Positions 60,258 to 64,000 of a stretch of DNA of 64,000 bases are shown here, piece after piece. Positions within the stretch are counted from its first letter, which is position 1, and each line of letters begins with the position of its first letter. The DNA is from an uncultured Clostridia bacterium (GTDB lineage Bacteria > Bacillota > Clostridia > Christensenellales > Borkfalkiaceae): positions 33,356-97,355 of the forward strand of contig CASEDP010000006.1 of assembly GCA_949286835.1 (NCBI GenBank), given 5' to 3'. The notes under the pieces are model-generated. The model did not search any database, was not told the DNA's origin, and worked only from the letters and a program-made list of their open reading frames with translations. A program made the position numbers and the translations under genes.

Positions 60258-61556
60258 TTACTTTTTTTCCTTTGCCTCACCTTCGGGGATGGGCATGACG
60301 GCAATCATAGTGAATTTATGGTTTTCGACGAAGAACTTTATGTTTCCGCCGTAGAAATTGACGACGTTGCGCATACTCTTGACGCCGAACCCGTGTTCTT
60401 CAGAGTTCTTTTTGGTCGTCCTGGGCACGCCTTCGCACATATCAAGCGTTTCACTGTCCGTATAGTTTACAGTCTTGATTATGCACATATTTTCCTTGCG
60501 GACTATGACGACCTCCACTTCCCTATTGTCATCTCGCTTCCTGACGCTCTCGATGGAATTTTCGAGCGCATTTACCATAAAGGAATAGATATGGTGGGGC
60601 TTCATAAAATCGATCGCCTTGCCGTCTGCCGTACATATGAAGCGTATGCCAAGCCGCTCGCACATCAGCGCCTTTTCGGAGAGTACGACGTCAAGCGCGC
60701 TGTTGCCCGTGAAGTAGGTGCTGAACAATATCTCCTTGTCGCCGTCGACGTCCGACAACTCTGAATAGTTTATGATGCCCCCGCGCTGCAACTTCTTCAT
60801 ATCGTGATACTTTATCTGTATCTTTTCGTTGCTCAGCCTTGTCTGTTCATAGTGTTGCTTGTCCTTATTGAGGAGCTGGGTCAGTATTATGTTTTCCTGC
60901 GAGAGCGTGACCGCCTTGATGTTCATAAAGAGAATGACGAGCACGAGCAAGGCAAACAGCACAGCCATCGCCATAAGCGAGACGAGTGCAGCCGACTGCC
61001 AGAATACCATCTGCCTTATATAGTGAGTAAGAAGTGCGGCGACGAGCAGGAACGCACAGGCAATGAACAAAACCACCCTGTAATTGATCTGAAAATCACC
61101 CATCTTGTTTATGTATCTTACGACGGTGAAATATGCCGCCGCCATCGTAAGCGCGCACACAACGGGCATTATTATGAAATAGTAATCGTATAACCTGAAA
61201 TCCTTGCATATGGATATCACTGAAAATATAATTCCGTAAGACAGACAGCTTGCGATGTGTTGCACACAGTACATACAGATGCTTATGAACAGCGACTGCA
61301 AAAACTTGAAGTTGTACACAAAGATTACCATTCCACCGTTAAGGGCGAAATACAATATGTAAAGCCACGGCGCAGGCACGCGCAACAGCCCGACGAGCCA
61401 GATTATTGCCAGACTTAAAATATAACGCAGACCCCAAAGCCTGCGTTTTTTGCACGGTAAAAATATGGCGGACATAATCGTAAGCTGAACGACAAATTCT
61501 CCGCCAAACCAGTTGAGCGCATTATTGACCTCGACTACAAGACTGCCGTTACCCAT
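60258..61556 (-). CDS. AgrC-like sensor histidine kinase with GHKL ATPase domain
   Basis: 432 residues. Six or seven transmembrane segments fill residues 20-215 without a sizeable extracellular domain, as in AgrC/ComD/VirS kinases. The phosphoacceptor is H251 in KYHDMKK. The ATPase domain has the N-box FMVNALENSIESV and G-box EHGFGVKSMRNVV typical of HATPase_c_5. It overlaps the response regulator by eight bases. No AgrB/AgrD-type peptide genes lie nearby, so the signal is unknown; a sugar or peptide signal tied to the downstream glycosidases is inferred. Confidence 0.92.
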   Translation of the reverse strand: MGNGSLVVEVNNALNWFGGEFVVQLTIMSAIFLPCKKRRLWGLRYILSLAIIWLVGLLRVPAPWLYILYFALNGGMVIFVYNFKFLQSLFISICMYCVQHIASCLSYGIIFSVISICKDFRLYDYYFIIMPVVCALTMAAAYFTVVRYINKMGDFQINYRVVLFIACAFLLVAALLTHYIRQMVFWQSAALVSLMAMAVLFALLVLVILFMNIKAVTLSQENIILTQLLNKDKQHYEQTRLSNEKIQIKYHDMKKLQRGGIINYSELSDVDGDKEILFSTYFTGNSALDVVLSEKALMCERLGIRFICTADGKAIDFMKPHHIYSFMVNALENSIESVRKRDDNREVEVVIVRKENMCIIKTVNYTDSETLDMCEGVPRTTKKNSEEHGFGVKSMRNVVNFYGGNIKFFVENHKFTMIAVMPIPEGEAKEKK

Positions 61557-62289
61557 CTATAACTCCGAACTCCGCGATATAGCGCATAAATTTATTGGTG
61601 AAGTCCTTTGAGAACTTTCTGCTTATTGTCAACGTGTTTCCGTCGCTGAGCTGAACGTATTTTTTGCCTACGCCGGTGACGTGGGCGAGGTTAATGAGAT
61701 AGCACGAACTGCACCTTGCAAAATTCAGATTGGACAGCCTGTCCGCTATCTCGTTGAGCGAGCCGCGGGTGCGCACAACGCCGACCTCATCGCCTTTCTT
61801 GACGTGGAAAAACAGGTTATGCACCATAACCTCGACATACATCAATTCAGAGATGTTTATGAGTTCCTGCCCGTCCACCGTCCTTACAAGCATCTTATGT
61901 TCCACCCTGTGCTTGAGGACGTTGACCGCGCGGTTCATACTGTTTATAAAAGAATCCTTTTCCACAGGCTTTATTATATAGCTGAGCGCGCCCACCTCAT
62001 AGCCGTTCACGGCATACTGCGCATAGCTCGTACAGAAAATAATTATCGCCTTTGAATATTCCGCGCGAAGCATCTTCGCCGTCTCCAACCCGTTTATGTC
62101 GTTGGGAAGATTGATGTCGAGAAAGATTATATCGTAGCGCTTAGTGCCGCTGTCAAGAAATTCCTTTGTGCTGCCGAATTTATGTATTTCAAAATCGACG
62201 CCGTTTGTTTGCCCGTATTCCGCAAGCAATGCTTCAAGCTGTGCGGATACAACACTCTCATCATCAACCAAAGCAACAATATAAGCCAA
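61549..62289 (-). CDS. LytTR-family response regulator (AgrA/VirR-like)
   Basis: 246 residues. Receiver domain with DD (9-10), phospho-acceptor D58 in IIFLDINLPND, T/S in FCTSYAQYAV and K in YIIKPVEKDSF. The LytTR DNA-binding domain occupies about 138-240 (ELMYVEVMVHNLFFHV, NFARCSSCYLINLAHVTGV, LTISRKFSKDF). Start is TTG 62289 with GGAGG upstream. Paired direct repeats matching those at the operon promoter lie about 110-140 bp upstream, so it probably activates itself and the polysaccharide operon. Confidence 0.93.
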   Translation of the reverse strand: MAYIVALVDDESVVSAQLEALLAEYGQTNGVDFEIHKFGSTKEFLDSGTKRYDIIFLDINLPNDINGLETAKMLRAEYSKAIIIFCTSYAQYAVNGYEVGALSYIIKPVEKDSFINSMNRAVNVLKHRVEHKMLVRTVDGQELINISELMYVEVMVHNLFFHVKKGDEVGVVRTRGSLNEIADRLSNLNFARCSSCYLINLAHVTGVGKKYVQLSDGNTLTISRKFSKDFTNKFMRYIAEFGVIDG

Positions 62290-62397
62290 AATTTTTTCCC
62301 TCCGAGCAGAACCGAGTCAAAGTCTTACTTTTTTCATAATAATGCCCTGTTATACCCAATAAATCATTCTATATTTTTTGACGCAGATTGCAATATC

Positions 62398-62428
62398 CGC
62401 GTCACAAAAATACCGTTACGCGTCATAT
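62398..62428 (-). promoter_or_regulatory. LytTR-type direct repeats upstream of the two-component genes
   Basis: Plus-strand CGCGTCACAA (62398-62407) and CGCGTCATAT (62419-62428), again 21 bp apart, same orientation as at the operon promoter. A weaker inverted TGACGC lies at 62379-62384. Between here and the gene are A/T-rich -10-like sequences (TATAGA, TATAAC on the minus strand) with poor -35 boxes, as in activator-dependent promoters. Confidence 0.7.
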
Positions 62429-62452
62429 GTGGTATAATTCATATCACATATG
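62424..62452. repeat. 8-bp inverted repeat overlapping the LytTR repeats
   Basis: CATATGTG (62424-62431) and CACATATG (62445-62452), perfect arms 13 bp apart, sharing bases with the distal LytTR repeat. A second regulator may bind here. Bases 62453-62672 show nothing else recognisable. Confidence 0.45.
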
Positions 62453-62672
62453 ACAAAATCGATCATTTAATTTAAGTGCTTAAATTGCCCAATTTTAGAT
62501 GTTTTTCACACCTGACATAATCATTATAACATACTTATCGACAATAAAAAATCATAAAAATGACATTTTTATTGCAATTTAACGCATTGCATCTAAACGG
62601 CAGAACAATTGTCCGTATAAAACAAGGCGCATCGTCAAATCAGCAAAATTTTTTCAGGCGGTCAAAATTTAG

Positions 62673-62702
62673 TTGCATTGAACGCCGCAAACAGTATATA
62701 AT
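62673..62702 (+). promoter_or_regulatory. Promoter of ssrA
   Basis: TTGCAT (62673-62678), 18-nt spacer, TATAAT (62697-62702), 22 bp before the tmRNA 5' end. Confidence 0.7.
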
Positions 62703-62724
62703 TATATTATGGAAGCTGCAGTAT

Positions 62725-63122
62725 GGGGCAGTTTCAGTTTCGATTGCGTCGCAGGGGCGATGTAAGCATACCAAAGGCTCGGCTTTGTAAAAACGGAAAA
62801 TTAAATTTAAATGCAGAATCCAAGAATTCTAACAAAGTTATGGCTTTCCCCGCTTTCGGCGGTCAGAGCTTAGCTTGCGCAGCTTAACCAATTTAAGTTG
62901 TCCGTCGCACACTTCCTGCCGCGGGAAGTAATGCGGCGCTAATTCAAGCGGATCGGCTTAATCGGTGTGACCGAACCCTTTAAGACGAACTAATCGGTTT
63001 GCCCCGCTTGTCGGCCCGTCAATCGGCCGACAAGCGGGAAAGATTAAAAAGGTTGTACTAAGTATGTAGAAAGCACGCTGAAGCCGCGTAAGACCGGGGT
63101 GCAAGTCCCCGCTGCTCCACCA
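62725..63122 (+). ncRNA. ssrA: Transfer-messenger RNA (tmRNA)
   Basis: Rescues stalled ribosomes by trans-translation. The acceptor stem pairs GGGGCAG (62725-62731) with CTGCTCC before the encoded ACCA (ending 63122), and the T-arm GGGGTGCAAGTCCCC is next to it. The tag reading frame starts at the GCA resume codon 62813 and stops at TAA 62885-62887: 24 residues beginning AESKNSNKVMAF and ending GGQSLACAA. Pseudoknot-rich sequence follows. The 398-nt length is normal, the tag is longer than the common 10-15 residues. Its 3' end overlaps, antisense, the end of a serine recombinase gene. Confidence 0.93.
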
Positions 63123-64000
63123 TTACGGGGGTATACGCACACCCCTCTGAAAGAGAAACCGAATTTTCGGTTTCTTTTTCTTTTGCGCTGTTTTCGCCGT
63201 TCTCGCCGTTTCCGTCGGGATAGTCGGGGAAAATCAAGTTCAAAAGTAACTCGTTCTTTTGTCCGCTTTTCAAGTGGAACAACACTTTCATTTTATCGTC
63301 GTAAAGCACAACCCTATAAATGAATGTGTCAATCAGGTCTTTGCGGTTCTTGGTCTTGGAATAGTCCAGCGTTCTGAAATGTAACAACCACTTGCGAATG
63401 TCCGCATAGCTGTAATTGATTTGTAACGCCTTTTCGCTGGCTATTGTGTCGTTCAGCTCTTTGTTCTCGTTTTCCAGCTTTTCGATTTGCGCTAAAATCG
63501 TGTCGGCAATCTTGCCCAGCATTAACGCTTGCATAAGGTTGTTTATTGCCTTTTGATTTTCCGCAACCGCGCTTTCAAGCCGTTTTATTTCGCTGTCGTT
63601 CTGCTCCGCTTGTATCAGTAAATAGGTTTCGGCGGCGACAAGGTCTATAAACTCGTCGGTCAAAACGCCGTGCGGGTTTTGGGCGGTATTATCGCCAACA
63701 ATGGCGGCTATAATTTCGTCCTCAATAAACTGCTTGCGGACTGTCCGTTTGTCGCATACGCCCTTTGTAGTGCCTACACATTTATAGTAGTGATGTATTT
63801 TGCCGCTCTTGCTCGTCGAGCTTATCCCCGTCATTTTATGCCCGCATTTGCCGCATAAAAGTTTGTCCGACAAAAGATATTCGACCTTTGCTTTGCCTCT
63901 TGACGGCGCGGCGGCGTATTTCTCTAAAACCTTTTGCACCTCGTCAAAAAGTCCGTCGTCAATAAGGCGCGGTATGCCGCCGTCGATTTCCTCGCCGTGA
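63058..64000 (-). CDS. Large serine recombinase (integrase/resolvase family), C-terminal part; runs off the window
   Basis: The frame is open from base 64000 down to a TAG at 63058-63060; only the C-terminal 314 residues are present. Visible: the end of the recombinase domain (IDDGLFDEVQKVLEKY), the zinc ribbon LLCGKCGHKM...HHYYKC...VCDKR, and a coiled-coil (about 120 residues of QNDSEIKRLESAVAENQ type), the layout of large serine integrases of phages and ICEs. The catalytic serine domain lies beyond the window. The last 21 codons (for example GLAPRSYAASACFLHT) are antisense to the tmRNA 3' end, so they come from the host side of the junction and are probably not an evolved part of the enzyme. 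Confidence 0.88.
   Translation of the reverse strand, partial: HGEEIDGGIPRLIDDGLFDEVQKVLEKYAAAPSRGKAKVEYLLSDKLLCGKCGHKMTGISSTSKSGKIHHYYKCVGTTKGVCDKRTVRKQFIEDEIIAAIVGDNTAQNPHGVLTDEFIDLVAAETYLLIQAEQNDSEIKRLESAVAENQKAINNLMQALMLGKIADTILAQIEKLENENKELNDTIASEKALQINYSYADIRKWLLHFRTLDYSKTKNRKDLIDTFIYRVVLYDDKMKVLFHLKSGQKNELLLNLIFPDYPDGNGENGENSAKEKETENSVSLSEGCAYTPVMVEQRGLAPRSYAASACFLHT
63100..63130. other. Candidate attachment-site junction at the ssrA 3' end
   Basis: The element-side gene abuts the tmRNA T-arm/CCA end; 3' ends of tmRNA genes are classical attachment sites. The exact core cannot be fixed without the other end of the element. Confidence 0.5.
63155..63179 (+). terminator. Terminator downstream of ssrA, inside the recombinase gene
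   Basis: GAAACCGAA-TT-TTCGGTTTC (63155-63174) followed by TTTTT. It lies on the element side of the junction, so the inserted DNA may supply the tmRNA terminator. Confidence 0.75.

Noticed and set aside
62560..62790. 76-codon open frame upstream of and into ssrA
   Set aside because: It overlaps the ssrA promoter and tmRNA 5' end and has no ribosome site.

Overview
The window looks like a chromosomal segment of a spore-forming member of the Bacillota, most likely an uncultured gut-type Clostridia. This is inferred from the spoVAD-spoVAE and yunB sporulation genes, CotF-type coat proteins, a T-box leader on pheS, lysine and cobalamin riboswitches, a pyruvate:ferredoxin oxidoreductase with a ferredoxin-like domain, and an ECF transporter module in the usual ecfA-ecfT-truA order. 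No rRNA or tRNA gene and no CRISPR array was seen. Base composition looks moderate and even until the last kilobase.

Layout. 1-10.9 kb (minus strand): housekeeping run uppP, a PrsA/SurA-like lipoprotein, mfd, pth, prs, tadA, an M14 peptidase, rlmH and a CPBP protease. 11-16.5 kb (plus): two-subunit class I fumarase, then T-box-controlled pheS and pheT. 16.5-20.3 kb (minus): yunB, spoVAE, spoVAD, a hemolysin-III-type membrane protein, and bioY behind a BirA-like operator. 20.3-26.2 kb (plus): cobalamin riboswitch, DUF4430-type lipoprotein and ECF S component; a PfkB kinase; mtnN-luxS; ung; apgM. 26.4-32.4 kb (minus): two small coat proteins, a HEAT-like/TPR pair, hslO, a methyltransferase and a membrane protein. 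32.5-35.8 kb (plus): lysine riboswitch followed by asd-dapA-dapB. 35.8-42.6 kb (minus): LysR regulator, mnmE, a membrane protein, truA, ecfT and a fused ecfA. 42.8-46.4 kb (plus): nifJ, broken by a frameshift. 46.5-48.2 kb (minus): protein phosphatase, LOG protein and amidase.

The most distinctive block is 48.4-62.5 kb, all minus strand. An AgrC/AgrA-like two-component system (histidine kinase plus LytTR regulator) lies directly upstream of a four-gene surface polysaccharide-degradation operon: an esterase lipoprotein with carbohydrate-binding and InlB-type repeats, a domain-permuted GH3 enzyme with Ig-like domains, an Ig-domain lipoprotein, and a second permuted, membrane-anchored GH3. Matching 21-bp-spaced direct repeats sit next to the promoter of the operon and upstream of the two-component genes, so the regulator probably controls both itself and the operon.

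At the right edge a tmRNA gene (ssrA, plus strand) is followed at once by a minus-strand large serine recombinase that runs out of the window. Its 3' end lies antisense inside the tmRNA, so this is probably the left junction of an integrated element.

Other threads: several promoters have a -10 box only 6-8 nt before the start codon (predicted leaderless mRNAs), and four tight gene junctions use the identical heptamer TGATATG. The cobalamin-controlled S component probably works with an ECF energizing module such as the fused EcfA/EcfT encoded 20 kb away.
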